A DNA stretch of 64,000 nucleotides from the NCBI RefSeq assembly GCF_034259425.1, contig NZ_JAXIVU010000002.1, positions 124,001 through 188,000 on the forward strand. The letters are read 5' to 3'. Positions 28,586 to 37,232 of this stretch are shown in pieces. The position numbers were made by a program, and so were the translations under genes. This DNA is from Denitrificimonas halotolerans. Lineage in GTDB: Bacteria > Pseudomonadota > Gammaproteobacteria > Pseudomonadales > Pseudomonadaceae. Each line of letters starts with the position of its first letter. Within the stretch, counting starts at the first letter, position 1. Under the pieces are notes generated by a model. That model searched no databases. It was not told where the DNA came from and saw only the letters and a list, made by a program, of their open reading frames with translations.

Positions 28586-30559
28586 TCAGTTATTGAATTC
28601 CGATTTCAGTGTGACGAAGGGGTTATCCTGTGGTTGGAACGTAAATATTACATCAGTTGGTATTAGATATCCGTTGAGAGTATTTCCTTTGACGCGGGGG
28701 CCACGCACGGTGCATTGCCAGATATTGAGATCATCTTCCCGCTTGATGTGCAATTGCAGGCGTTCAAAAGACCGTTGCACCCAAATCCAGTTTTTGACAG
28801 TTGTGTCCGGGTTGAGCTGCTGAAGTTCTGGGTGCTGGTCGGAAAATCGCTGAAAAATACCTGGTGTTACCAAGAATGCTTTGCCGTCCACAGTATGAAT
28901 CTGTGCCCGAGAATCATTAATGTAGATTGAGCGCGAACTTACGGCAGCTTTGATCCAGTCAATGAACGATTGGCCAAGATTTTCAGGCGTGAGTTGACTG
29001 CCAGGGATCTTGGCAGGCACTTGTTTAGGTTTAGGTGATGCTTGCACTATTGCTGCTGGTTTAGACGGTTTTTCCGAGGTTGCTGGTTTAGCTGGTTGGG
29101 TAACAGCATTAACTGGTTCAGTAGATGGTTTAATAACTGGTCCAGTTTCTTCTTGTTCCGAGTTGACTGCTTTTTCAGTGTCAGGAATTGGTGTGGTTAA
29201 ATCTTCAGCAGTGTCCATGCCGAGGAGTGAAAGAATATCGTCAATGCCGTCGTCTACAACTGGGCTCTCAGTTGCAGTCGGTGAGCTCATTTGAGGTGCC
29301 GGGTGTTTAGCTGGCTGGACAGATGGTGATGCAGGTTTTTTAGCTTCATCGTTCATTACAGGAGATTCGGAGGGCGAAACTGGCTTGTCATCCCATGTGA
29401 TTGTGCCGGTAAATGTTGGTGGGTATTCCTCATTGCCGTATATCAACGAAGGCTTAACACGCAAAAAAGTAAACTCTTGCTCCCAGGTACCGTCGATAAC
29501 TTTTGCTTTCCAGATTGCGTTGCCGTCTGCGTTTGGCTCAATGAGCCGGTGGGATTGCAGCTCATCAAACAGTGATGAGTTTTTAGATGGCACCTTGTCC
29601 ACGCTTTGAGAAAGCAAGAATGCTCGGAGCTTATCGGCAACCACCTTGCTTACAAGCCACAGTCCATCGGCAGTTAGCCAGCATGCTGCGCCGGGCATGT
29701 TCATTTTTAGTCTATGCTCATCATCTTTAAGTAACTGACGCAGGCCACGTATTAAATGTGATTGCAGTGTTGTAGGTGGGGCCTGTAGTGCTTTTTCAGG
29801 ATTAGCACCGATATTCATGGCGGTAGATGTACGGTCTGCTTTGGAGACGATTTCACCAAGGACACCTGCCTCAGTGTAATCACCTGATAATAGATACAGT
29901 AAGCTGCCCCAAAGAGGTTGATTTTTGCTGATCCAGTCCATCACCTCGGTTCCCAATACTTGGTGAACCATCACCGCTGCTGCAGCATTATGAAGTTTGT
30001 AATCACGGCCTGGAATGTATTTGAAACGGTAGGCTTCTCTTAATGGACCGTGCCAAGGGTGCCATGGTTGACCGTTTTTAGTTTCCACTCTGATATCGCA
30101 CAATAGTTTGCCGGTGTCGTGCATGAGTCCACCATAGGCAACCCCAGCAGTCCAAACGTCGGCATGAGCGGCTTGCTCTTCCGGTGCTGCACCAACGGGT
30201 AATAAATAACTTTGTCGCAATCGTAACGCATACAGAACAAGCTCTAACCCATGATCAAGCATGCCGCCAAGGTAGCTGTGGTGATGAGACTCACTGGCTG
30301 GAAGCTCTTGTACCAACTCTGCATATCGAGCAATAGGGGCTTGATACAGTCTAGTAAACGATTCGCGTGATACGGAGGTTTGTTCCCAAATTCGATCAAG
30401 AATGACCTCTCTACGATGCCCTGAAAGCAATTCCTTGGCACTCTTGGGCATGATGAAGCCATCTGCGCTAGATTCTGCTTTTGACGTTGTTGTAGGCCGA
30501 TTGATGGAGGCTATTTTGGACGGCTCTTTTTTAAATAGCCTCATGAAGGTAGATTTCAA
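28586..30559 (-). CDS. MobH-type relaxase (TraI_2 family)
   Basis: 657-residue putative conjugative relaxase, which would nick at oriT and lead the strand into the recipient. The N-terminal region carries HD-type metal motifs, HHSYLGGMLDHGLELV (about 95-110) and GLMHDTGKLLCDI (about 148), of MobH relaxases. A Pro/Ser/Thr-rich linker (about 400-540) leads to a C-terminal TraI_2_C-like winged domain. TTG at 30559 with GGAG upstream, or ATG at 30544, could be the start. No type IV secretion genes are in the window, so the element is mobilisable at best. The gene pair with the integrase is typical of SPI-7/ICEclc-like elements. Confidence 0.82.
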   Translation of the reverse strand: MKSTFMRLFKKEPSKIASINRPTTTSKAESSADGFIMPKSAKELLSGHRREVILDRIWEQTSVSRESFTRLYQAPIARYAELVQELPASESHHHSYLGGMLDHGLELVLYALRLRQSYLLPVGAAPEEQAAHADVWTAGVAYGGLMHDTGKLLCDIRVETKNGQPWHPWHGPLREAYRFKYIPGRDYKLHNAAAAVMVHQVLGTEVMDWISKNQPLWGSLLYLLSGDYTEAGVLGEIVSKADRTSTAMNIGANPEKALQAPPTTLQSHLIRGLRQLLKDDEHRLKMNMPGAACWLTADGLWLVSKVVADKLRAFLLSQSVDKVPSKNSSLFDELQSHRLIEPNADGNAIWKAKVIDGTWEQEFTFLRVKPSLIYGNEEYPPTFTGTITWDDKPVSPSESPVMNDEAKKPASPSVQPAKHPAPQMSSPTATESPVVDDGIDDILSLLGMDTAEDLTTPIPDTEKAVNSEQEETGPVIKPSTEPVNAVTQPAKPATSEKPSKPAAIVQASPKPKQVPAKIPGSQLTPENLGQSFIDWIKAAVSSRSIYINDSRAQIHTVDGKAFLVTPGIFQRFSDQHPELQQLNPDTTVKNWIWVQRSFERLQLHIKREDDLNIWQCTVRGPRVKGNTLNGYLIPTDVIFTFQPQDNPFVTLKSEFNN

Positions 30560-30730
30560 TTGCTGAGCTCCGGACGGATTTGCTGATCAAATCACTATAA
30601 AGCTTCGTTTGTAGCCTGTGTGTTATAAGCCGACATAGCCTATTTCGGGTTTGTTGTTGTATGAAGACCTCCCTTGGTCAATGATGAGCTATCGGTATTT
30701 GAAATCAATAAGTAGTGGAAGGGGTGAGTG

Positions 30731-31042
30731 ATGAAAAACATAAATCGTGCGGAGCTGGTTGAGCGGATGTCAGCGCTGACAGAGCAAAGCAAGGCAGCAA
30801 CTGATCTTGCCTTGTGGGCTTTTATTGAGAGCGTTCAAGAGATCGTGGCTGATGGTGACAAGGTGACGCTGGTAGGCTTTGGTGTATTTGAATCGCGGAC
30901 TCAAAGCGCACGGCCTGCCCGTATTGGGCGCAATCCGCAAACAGGAGAAGATATTGAAGTTCCAGCAACACCTGAGACAGTGCTACCTCGCTTCCGACCT
31001 GGCCGGAAGTTCAAAGATCAAGTGCGTGCTAAACATGGCTAG
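30731..31042 (+). CDS. HU-family DNA-binding protein
   Basis: 103-residue HU/IHF-like protein with the beta-arm signature VTLVGFGVFESRTQSAR and RIGRNPQTGEDIEVPA near residues 42-77. Such proteins bend DNA and often accompany recombinases on mobile elements. ATG at 30731 after GGAAGGGG; GTG three bases earlier is also possible. It is divergent from the relaxase, with 170 bp of regulatory DNA between them. Confidence 0.88.
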   Translation: MKNINRAELVERMSALTEQSKAATDLALWAFIESVQEIVADGDKVTLVGFGVFESRTQSARPARIGRNPQTGEDIEVPATPETVLPRFRPGRKFKDQVRAKHG

Positions 31043-31073
31043 ACGTCCAGCGGGCTGGCTGTAAGGGTTTTAT

Positions 31074-31196
31074 ATGAAGACCACTTCAAATTCTGCAAAC
31101 AAAAAACCTAAACGCTCTAGCTCAACTTTATCTCGGAAAAAAGATCCTAGGTTACGCAAGGGCTATAAAGAGATTCAGCTTGAGCTTTCGCTCTAG
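31074..31196 (+). CDS. Small basic protein
   Basis: 40-residue Lys/Arg/Ser-rich peptide starting MKTTSNSANKKPKRSS and ending KEIQLELSL, 31 bp after the HU-like gene on the same strand, preceded by AAGGG. Such short basic proteins next to HU genes occur on integrative elements; function unknown. Confidence 0.5.
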   Translation: MKTTSNSANKKPKRSSSTLSRKKDPRLRKGYKEIQLELSL

Positions 31197-31237
31197 GTTA
31201 ATGTTACTCATAGGCATTGAGGGGTAATCTGCCTGCT

Positions 31238-31945
31238 TCAGTAGAAGGCAGTTCTTATCAGGAATAGCGCTACCAAATGCCCTGGATAAAACCAGTAAAA
31301 GAACCACTTCATGCGTGGTAAGCGAATGTTTTGGCAAGTGACAATCGCTAGGTAAATGATGGGTAATGCGAGCAGTGTTGCTAGGCTGTCATTCATTACG
31401 CACAGTAGTCCAAACAGCCCCGACAGCAGTACCTGCAGGATAGTGCTTTCAACGGCAGAAATGCCTGAGAATAATCGCCAGACTACGACCACTAGCGCCG
31501 GTCCAAGCCAGAGATAATCCACCAAGCCACCGACCACTACAAACAGAAGTAGTGCTGTCTTTCGGGAGGTAACTGTCCAGCGATTGTATGTAGGCAGTGA
31601 GAGCAGGTAGACGATTGTGGTGGCCAAGCTCAGTGTGAACAGAATGTTCAGCGGCCACCAGTGCTGCAGTCCGCCACCTAAGATGATGTACACAGGTGTT
31701 GCCACGATACCGAACATTAAAAGCCGAAGCATAATCTTGGGTATTTTGCCCGATGGAATCCGAGCCAAGTTGTAGCCGAGAGTCAGCGCAAATAGAGGGA
31801 ATGCAATCCGTCCAATTTCAAACAATATTTGGTTGTAGTCAGGGTTTACTAAGGCGTTGAAGTGATCAGCCAACATGGCCGCAATGCCGATTAATTTCAT
31901 TGCGGTCAGGCTGTTGTTTGAAATACGCAATCCGTTAAGGGTCAC
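31238..31945 (-). CDS. traX: TraX family membrane protein
   Basis: 235-residue polytopic membrane protein (about seven hydrophobic segments) of the TraX family, whose founding member acetylates F pilin. Recognisable are MKLIGIAAMLADHFNAL at the N-terminus, IGRIAFPLFALTLGYNLARI and the C-terminal FYWFYPGHLVALFLIR. GTG start overlaps the stop of the upstream gene (GTGA). A leftover conjugation-related function, since no pilus genes are present. Confidence 0.85.
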   Translation of the reverse strand: MTLNGLRISNNSLTAMKLIGIAAMLADHFNALVNPDYNQILFEIGRIAFPLFALTLGYNLARIPSGKIPKIMLRLLMFGIVATPVYIILGGGLQHWWPLNILFTLSLATTIVYLLSLPTYNRWTVTSRKTALLLFVVVGGLVDYLWLGPALVVVVWRLFSGISAVESTILQVLLSGLFGLLCVMNDSLATLLALPIIYLAIVTCQNIRLPRMKWFFYWFYPGHLVALFLIRTAFY

Positions 31946-32253
31946 TCCAAAAGCTTCCCTAGCCAGTTAGGGTCGAACTCGCTGTGTTTCATTAAGCCTA
32001 GGTATGAGGCAGATATTAAGGCTGCTGTATCTGGATCTGCATTTTTGTAGTGTTTAAGCATCTTGTTTTTTGCAGCGGTGATCACATGTGTGGTGACTTT
32101 TTCTTCCATCAGGCCGACATATATTGACCCTTTTGCGTCTTTTTCGGCATACATAAAAGAAAGGTAGTAATAATGCAGGGGAGCATCAGCGGTGCTGTCG
32201 ATTGAATCTTTGATTGCCTGGTCAGGCATATCAGGGTCATGTGTTTTTCTCAT
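31942..32253 (-). CDS. Hypothetical protein coupled to traX
   Basis: 103-residue protein starting MRKTHDPDMPDQ. AAGGTG eight bases before the ATG at 32253 favours this start over longer frames reaching 32325. No motif recognised; the protein appears soluble. Its stop overlaps the traX start, so the two are cotranslated. Confidence 0.6.
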   Translation of the reverse strand: MRKTHDPDMPDQAIKDSIDSTADAPLHYYYLSFMYAEKDAKGSIYVGLMEEKVTTHVITAAKNKMLKHYKNADPDTAALISASYLGLMKHSEFDPNWLGKLLE

Positions 32254-32461
32254 TGAGTTACACCTTGAATTAACGGTCATGCTTTTACTGGGCTTAGCCA
32301 CAGATTTTTTAGGCATCCTAGGCATTATCTGCTTGACGAACTGTGTTGTGGGTTGTTAAACCGATACTAGCTTTTTCGGTTTGTTTCGCTCGGCAGATTT
32401 TGATAGGTTTGCCTAAGCACTTGTTTGGTGCCTATGCAATTTAATAAAAAGGAGAGTAAGG

Positions 32462-32650
32462 ATGCTTATTTTGACGCGCAGCCAAGGTGAGACGATTTGC
32501 ATTGGTGACGATATACGGATTACGGTGCTAGGCACCAACGGCGGCCAGGTACGTTTAGGGATTGATGCACCCCAGAATGTTGAGGTGCATCGAGAGGAAA
32601 TCTACCAGCGAATCCAATCGGAAAAACGGGCAAGAGAGCAGTCTGAGTGA
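32462..32650 (+). CDS. csrA: CsrA/RsmA-family carbon storage regulator
   Basis: 62-residue RNA-binding regulator with the complete fold: MLILTRSQGETICIGDDI at the start and VRLGIDAPQNVEVHREEIY carrying the conserved RNA-contact Arg. The leader AAAAGGAGAGTAAGGATG holds two GGA motifs at the ribosome binding site, which suggests self-repression as in other csrA genes. CsrA copies are common on ICEs and may tune host or element genes. Confidence 0.93.
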   Translation: MLILTRSQGETICIGDDIRITVLGTNGGQVRLGIDAPQNVEVHREEIYQRIQSEKRAREQSE

Positions 32651-32711
32651 ATGTTCATAAGAGCACCGTCAACGCATCATAGTTAGCCGAATAATGCTTA
32701 TAGCCTGTAAG

Positions 32712-32780
32712 CTACTGACTGTCATCATGATCAATCCATGTTCGCGTACAGTCGTTGCATACAAATGGACTGTTAGACAT
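32712..32780 (-). CDS. Possible 22-residue CxxC microprotein
   Basis: A minus-strand ORF starts with ATG at 32780, seven bases after a perfect AAGGAG, and encodes MSNSPFVCNDCTRTWIDHDD plus two residues. It contains one CxxC pair. The strong ribosome binding site is the main support; it could also be the start of a decayed zinc-ribbon gene. Confidence 0.35.
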   Translation of the reverse strand: MSNSPFVCNDCTRTWIDHDDSQ

Positions 32781-33090
32781 GAAACGCTCCTTGTCTTGCA
32801 ACTGTCTGCCTATACAGCCTATTCTCGCTGGGATTTGTAAATGTGCTTGTTTTCACGCCTTGCGATGCTTACTTACCTGTAGAGTTTTAATTTAATACTA
32901 TATAAATCAAGCAGCTATAAATTATGTAGGCAAGATAGTGTGCATGGCGCAATCAGGATAGGCGGCATGCTCGATTTGTAATAAGGGAGTGTCTTGTGTT
33001 TTTACAGAAAGTCTTTTAAATACAGATATTTATATTAATTAACAGTAAGCAGCTATGGGTGACAAAACGAGCATGCATACTAATAAGCTG
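32781..33090. other. Leader of the cassette array; candidate attI-like boundary
   Basis: No gene is seen in 32781-33127. The first cassette begins at 33091 after the cleavage-type sequence CTG^TTATGTAC, whose partner GTACATAAC is the R'' box at 33909. Upstream bases (AACAG...AGCAGCT and AGCTGTT) form only a weak dyad, so this end may be an attI site or a degenerate attC. No integron integrase lies on either strand nearby. Confidence 0.4.
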
Positions 33091-33127
33091 TTATGTACTA
33101 CAGAATTCCGTAACTGGGGAATAAATA

Positions 33128-33907
33128 ATGAGTTTAGAGGATAAGATAACCGATGAGGCGGCAAAACTTGCACCAGAGGTTTACAAAGATCTAGTTCAGC
33201 CCGCAGCTAAAGAAGTTGGCGTGGTTGCAGGGCGCTCCGTCAAAGCTTTGTTGTCCCCAGTAAGAGGATTTCTCTGGGGGTGGGAACAAATTGAAAAACT
33301 TGTAGTGGATGGTGTCAATAGAAGGCTTGAAAACATACCCGAAGACCAGCGAAAAACGCCAGAGCCGGAAATTGCAGTTCCGCTAATCCAAGCCCTCAGC
33401 TATACCGCACAGAATGAGACTTTAAGGGAGATGTATCTAAATTTGCTTGCCAATTCCATGGACTCATCGATGGACAAAACTGTCCATCCATCTTTTGTTG
33501 AATTAATCAAGCAAATGAATAGTACGGATGCAAAGGTTTTCGAAAAGTTGTCCAGTGTTAATGGTTACCAAAAGGCTATAAATCCTAACATTGCTATAAA
33601 AAATCAAGGAAAAATATTCATTGATGCTACTCCTGAATGGTTCGTTGGCTGGAAAATAGACGGATTTAATATATTTGAAATATCCTCCAGCATCATCCGG
33701 CTAAGTAAGTTTGGTCTGGTCGAGCTTATGTTCGATAGAACCGCTGGAAAAGACTCTTATGATGAGCTAAAGGCGCACGAGGAACTAACTGCAATACTGA
33801 AAAGATATCAAGCTGCTAATCTAACTATTGAGTTGGAGATTACAGCTATGAACAGCATTTTGTATGTGAATGAGTATGGAAAGCAATTCAAAAATGCCTG
33901 TACGTAA
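33128..33907 (+). CDS. DUF4393 (Abi-alpha-like) protein, cassette 1
   Basis: 259-residue protein of the DUF4393 family, described in databases as Abi-alpha and linked to abortive phage resistance. Typical segments are LLSPVRGFLWGWEQIEKLV near residue 45, PEPEIAVPLIQALSYTAQNE near 78, LREMYLNLLANSMDSSMD near 99 and HPSFVELIKQMNSTDAKV near 120. It fills a cassette of about 0.9 kb starting 37 bp before the gene. The mechanism is not known; the defence role is inferred from family and context. Confidence 0.82.
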   Translation: MSLEDKITDEAAKLAPEVYKDLVQPAAKEVGVVAGRSVKALLSPVRGFLWGWEQIEKLVVDGVNRRLENIPEDQRKTPEPEIAVPLIQALSYTAQNETLREMYLNLLANSMDSSMDKTVHPSFVELIKQMNSTDAKVFEKLSSVNGYQKAINPNIAIKNQGKIFIDATPEWFVGWKIDGFNIFEISSSIIRLSKFGLVELMFDRTAGKDSYDELKAHEELTAILKRYQAANLTIELEITAMNSILYVNEYGKQFKNACT

Positions 33908-33908
33908 T

Positions 33909-33983
33909 GTACATAACAATTGCATGTTGCCGGACTGGTTTTACGCTACGCTACAAACCAGCCGCAAATACGGGCGTTATACC
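33909..33983 (+). repeat. attC site of cassette 1
   Basis: R'' GTACATAAC (33909-33917) and R' G^TTATACC (33976-33983). The central arms CTGGTTT and AAACCAG form a stem. It resembles the attC of cassette 5 closely (both share GCATGTTGCCG, ACTGGTTTT, CAAACCAGCCGCAAAT), so the two are related. Confidence 0.85.
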
Positions 33984-34025
33984 TCAGGGCCACACGGCTC
34001 TTTTTACACATGGAGATAGATTGAA

Positions 34026-34418
34026 ATGCCAAACGTAGTGTTTTTTAGCTTCAAGGAGCAGGATCGAGGAGTAGTGCTTACCATAAAGGGGCGTGCAGTC
34101 AATCCCCGTTATTCCGCACTAAACTTCCGCGTTCAGGATTTGTTGAAGCGATGGCAAACAGAAAACGAAAGCGTGATTAAACAGGCGATATCAAAAAGCA
34201 TTACCGGCACATCAAGAACTATCGTCTTCGTCGGCGCTGATACTTGGAAGAGCTACTGGGTTCCTCATGAAGTACAGATGACATTGGATCGAGGGAAGCC
34301 AGTTTACGCGATCAGACTCAATGGTGTTCAAGGTTCAATACCCAGTTGTCTGACTAAGAACGGTATAAAGGTGCATCCGTGGAGCGAAGCCAACTTGCAA
34401 GCCTTAGCTACGATGTAG
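34026..34418 (+). CDS. TIR-like (DUF1863/ThsB-like) protein, cassette 2
   Basis: 130-residue protein with the compact TIR-like fold of the DUF1863 group. It has FFSFKEQDR at residues 5-13, SITGTSRTIVFVGADTWKS near 59-77, WVPHEVQMTLDRGKPVYAI near 78-97 and a final HPW. This group includes ThsB of Thoeris, which makes an NAD-derived signal after phage infection. Here it is alone with a membrane protein of the SLATT type 10 bp downstream, suggesting a sensor-signal-membrane-effector pair. NADase activity and signal are inference. Confidence 0.78.
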   Translation: MPNVVFFSFKEQDRGVVLTIKGRAVNPRYSALNFRVQDLLKRWQTENESVIKQAISKSITGTSRTIVFVGADTWKSYWVPHEVQMTLDRGKPVYAIRLNGVQGSIPSCLTKNGIKVHPWSEANLQALATM

Positions 34419-34428
34419 GAGTCCGGTC

Positions 34429-35301
34429 TTGGAACAGAAGGATTATCCCGGTTTATACAGAGCAGCAGACACTGCTTCAGTGACGGCCCAGTCTGCTTAT
34501 TTACGCTCCTTCCAGTGGCATATTGTAACCCTCATTACGGGTGCCGCGCTTGCGGTGAATCCTGCACCTACTGCGTTGTATTCGCTGATAAATGCGGGTG
34601 TTTTTTTGGCTGCTTTAGGAATATCAGTGCTGATAGCTTCGAAGCGTTACGAAAAATCTTGGTACAGTGCGCGAGCAGTAGCTGAATCGGTGAAGACCTC
34701 AACTTGGCGGTATATGATGAGAGCCGAGCCGTTTTTAGACGCTGCTTCAGTTGGGGAAGTAAATAATGTTTTCCGTCGATTGCTTGAGGGAATACTTTCC
34801 TCAAACAATCAGATTGGTGATTTGCTTGGTGGCGATGATTGCGCCCGGGACCAGATCACACAGTTCATGCGGGATACCAGGGCGAAGCCTATCGAAGAAA
34901 GGCGACAACTTTACCTAACCAGCAGAATTGGAGAGCAAAGGAAATGGTACGCTGCGAAGTCAAAGTACAATAAGAAGCGGAGCACACAATTCTTTGTTCT
35001 ACTTGTAATACTTCAGGCTGTTGCTGTCGCTTTCGTCCTGTCCAGAATTGCATTCCCAGAATGGCAGATTTGGCCCACGGAAGTTTTTGTGGTTGCTGCC
35101 GGTTCCGTCACTGCCTGGATGCAACTGAAGCGATTTCAAGAAATCGGGACGGCTTATGCGCTGACAGCACACGAAATCGGGATAATTGAAAGCAAAATCA
35201 CTGAGCCTGATACTGATGAACTGTTCTCTGACTTTGTGAGAGATGCAGAAAATGCGTTTTCTAGAGAGCACACTCAGTGGATAGCCAAGGTGGAACATTA
35301 G
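34429..35301 (+). CDS. SLATT/DUF4231-like membrane protein, cassette 2
   Basis: 290-residue protein with two hydrophobic pairs (about 27-46 and 48-67; 186-205 and 214-232). Between them lies the family-like block WYSARAVAESVKTSTWRYMM, and RIGEQRKWYAAKSKYNKK precedes the second pair. This layout matches the DUF4231/SLATT proteins, predicted pore-forming effectors of nucleotide-signal defence systems. TTG start at 34429, seven bases after AGGAG. The stop abuts the R'' box of the cassette attC. Effector function is inferred. Confidence 0.72.
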   Translation: MEQKDYPGLYRAADTASVTAQSAYLRSFQWHIVTLITGAALAVNPAPTALYSLINAGVFLAALGISVLIASKRYEKSWYSARAVAESVKTSTWRYMMRAEPFLDAASVGEVNNVFRRLLEGILSSNNQIGDLLGGDDCARDQITQFMRDTRAKPIEERRQLYLTSRIGEQRKWYAAKSKYNKKRSTQFFVLLVILQAVAVAFVLSRIAFPEWQIWPTEVFVVAAGSVTAWMQLKRFQEIGTAYALTAHEIGIIESKITEPDTDELFSDFVRDAENAFSREHTQWIAKVEH

Positions 35302-35306
35302 GTATA

Positions 35307-37232
35307 ATCGGGTAGCCGAGGGTTTCTAGCCCTCAGCCCCCACAACACCCTGCATGCGGCTCCGCACAGGGCGTTTCACTAAGAGTGGTGAAGCTTAATC
35401 CAACCATCGCGCAATGCGTACAGACCCTGAGATTTTAAGTAAGCATTTGATAATGCCTGATTAATTCCCGGAGTTTTAGAGCTGAGCCATGGGCCTTTGC
35501 TGGTAATACCGCATGCAACTGCAGCTTGTACATGAACACCCAGCCGCATTAAGTTTCTTACTTTAGTGCGTGGCTTGCGCCACTGTCGCCAATAGGCCAT
35601 TCGCACCCTGCGCCGGATCCAATGATCCAGCTCAACGCAGTGCTGATAGCCACTGGCAATACCAAAGTAGTTTATCCAGCCGCGTAAATATTGGCTGATC
35701 TTAAATAGCTGGTATTTCATTGACACGCCCCAGTTGCGATTCGTGAGTTTGCGAACATTCTGCTTAAACTTCTGCAGCGTTTTCGGATGCCAGTGAATGC
35801 GGTTTGCCTTGAACGTAAAGCCCAAGAATTGGCTTTCATTGGTTTTAACCACACGACTTTTGTCAGTGTTGACCACTAACTTTAAACGGTTTTGCAAGTA
35901 CTGACTGATACTGCGCAGTACGCGTTCTCCAGCTCGCTGACTCCTCACTACAATTGTGAAATCATCCGCGTAGCGGGCAAACTTATGACCGCGTTTTTCA
36001 AGTTCTTTATCCAAAGAATCGAGCATGATATTCGCCAGTAACGGCGACAATGGCCCACCTTGCGGTACACCCACTCGACTCTCACCTTTGAACTGATTAT
36101 CGATAAACCCAGCTCTCAGGTAACGTTTAATCAGTCTAAGCAGACGTTTGTCTTTCACCTTGTCGCCAAGGCGCGTCATCAGTAGATCGTGATTAACTCG
36201 GTCAAAGAACTTCGACAGATCAACATCCACCGCGAAGCGGCGTCCTTCCTTGATGATGCTCTGTACCTGCTTAACCGCTTGCTGCCCATTACGACCTGGA
36301 CGGAATCCAAAACTGTGTTCAGAAAACTCAGGGTCGAAAATAGGTGTTAATACTTGGGCAATGGCTTGCTGGATAACGCGGTCAGTAACGGTTGGAATGC
36401 CGAGTTGGCGGGTACCACCATCCGGTTTATTGATTTCAACACGCCTTACCGGTGAGGGTTGATAACAGCCTGTTACCAGTTGTTGTTTCAACGCTTTCCA
36501 GTGACCTGACCTTACCCAAGCGGGGAATTCATCGATGGTCATACCATCGACGCCAGCAGCCCCTTTGTTGGCTCGAACGCGTTTCCATGCCGCAGAGAGG
36601 TTATCTTCCTGCAGCACGTGCTCGAATAGATCGTTGCTAAAGGCTGGCTTCATATCGCTACGCTGAGTCACGTCATCGCCGGACGGCGTTCGTGTGTTCA
36701 AGTGTGACAAGGCTCCTCCTTTGTTCTTAATGTTCAGGCCTTCACCGTGTCCCAACCATTACGATGGGCGTTTGGCTACTATGCCGTCTGCTGACTTCTG
36801 CTTAATCACTCACAGAGTTGCCTCTGTTCGCGCTATCGGTTTGCATCTAATTCGCTCTCCAAGGTCGATACATTCCTTAGAGCCAAGGCACTTATTAACC
36901 AGAGCCTCACTGGTGGATTACCGATCGCTTGTTAAGCAGATCTCCCCAGATAAGAGCATGTACTGTCACTGCACTGCTGCATCATTTACGGTGGCCGTTA
37001 GATCACATGGCTTCGTTGTCTTGTGCCAACTCGCCTTCAGCCTACGCCTCATATGATGTTTTTATTCATCAGCTCGCAGCTTTGCGTCCGGCTTCCTTCA
37101 GACAGTTCCTCGCGGAGCTGCCCTTGCCATTCGCTAGTGGTTAACATCTAATAACGATTATAAATCGCTAAGGATGGTGACCTTCCTACAGAGGACTTTC
37201 ACCTCATTAGTTCATGCCCATGCTGGGCGTAC
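35307..37232 (-). mobile_element. Group IIC-attC intron 1 in the R'' box of the cassette 2 attC
   Basis: On the minus strand the intron begins GTACGCCCAGC at 37232 and ends CTACCCGAT at 35307, about 1.93 kb. Domain V/VI is visible before the end (GAGCCGCATGCAGGGTG, then GAGGGCTAGAAACCCTC). The flanks joined give TTTGT/TATACC, the TTGT/T target of IIC-attC introns, and this recreates GGTATAAC, the exact partner of the cassette start GTTATACC. The encoded maturase lies inside. Confidence 0.88.
35379..36755 (-). CDS. ltrA: Group II intron reverse transcriptase/maturase 1
   Basis: 458-residue intron-encoded protein. The reverse transcriptase domain has GAAGVDGMTIDEF, IPTVTDRVIQQAIAQVL, FGFRPGRNGQQAV and the catalytic YADD in FARYADDFTIVV, followed by a group II maturase/X domain (GFTFKANRIHWHPK, YLRGWINYFG). 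There is no C-terminal endonuclease domain, as usual for class C introns. The first roughly 30 residues may be leader; MKPAFSNDLFE at 36662 is an alternative start. It supports splicing and retrohoming of intron 1. Confidence 0.92.
   Translation of the reverse strand: MGHGEGLNIKNKGGALSHLNTRTPSGDDVTQRSDMKPAFSNDLFEHVLQEDNLSAAWKRVRANKGAAGVDGMTIDEFPAWVRSGHWKALKQQLVTGCYQPSPVRRVEINKPDGGTRQLGIPTVTDRVIQQAIAQVLTPIFDPEFSEHSFGFRPGRNGQQAVKQVQSIIKEGRRFAVDVDLSKFFDRVNHDLLMTRLGDKVKDKRLLRLIKRYLRAGFIDNQFKGESRVGVPQGGPLSPLLANIMLDSLDKELEKRGHKFARYADDFTIVVRSQRAGERVLRSISQYLQNRLKLVVNTDKSRVVKTNESQFLGFTFKANRIHWHPKTLQKFKQNVRKLTNRNWGVSMKYQLFKISQYLRGWINYFGIASGYQHCVELDHWIRRRVRMAYWRQWRKPRTKVRNLMRLGVHVQAAVACGITSKGPWLSSKTPGINQALSNAYLKSQGLYALRDGWIKLHHS

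Noticed and set aside
32770..32780. TGTTAGACAT as a further attC R' box upstream of the array.
   Set aside because: No matching R'' box ATGTCTAAC and no stem upstream; the bases are better explained as the start of the small minus-strand frame.
36694..37144. Plus-strand open frames over the 5' part of intron 1.
   Set aside because: They lie antisense to intron RNA domains I-IV and have no ribosome binding sites or protein-like conservation.
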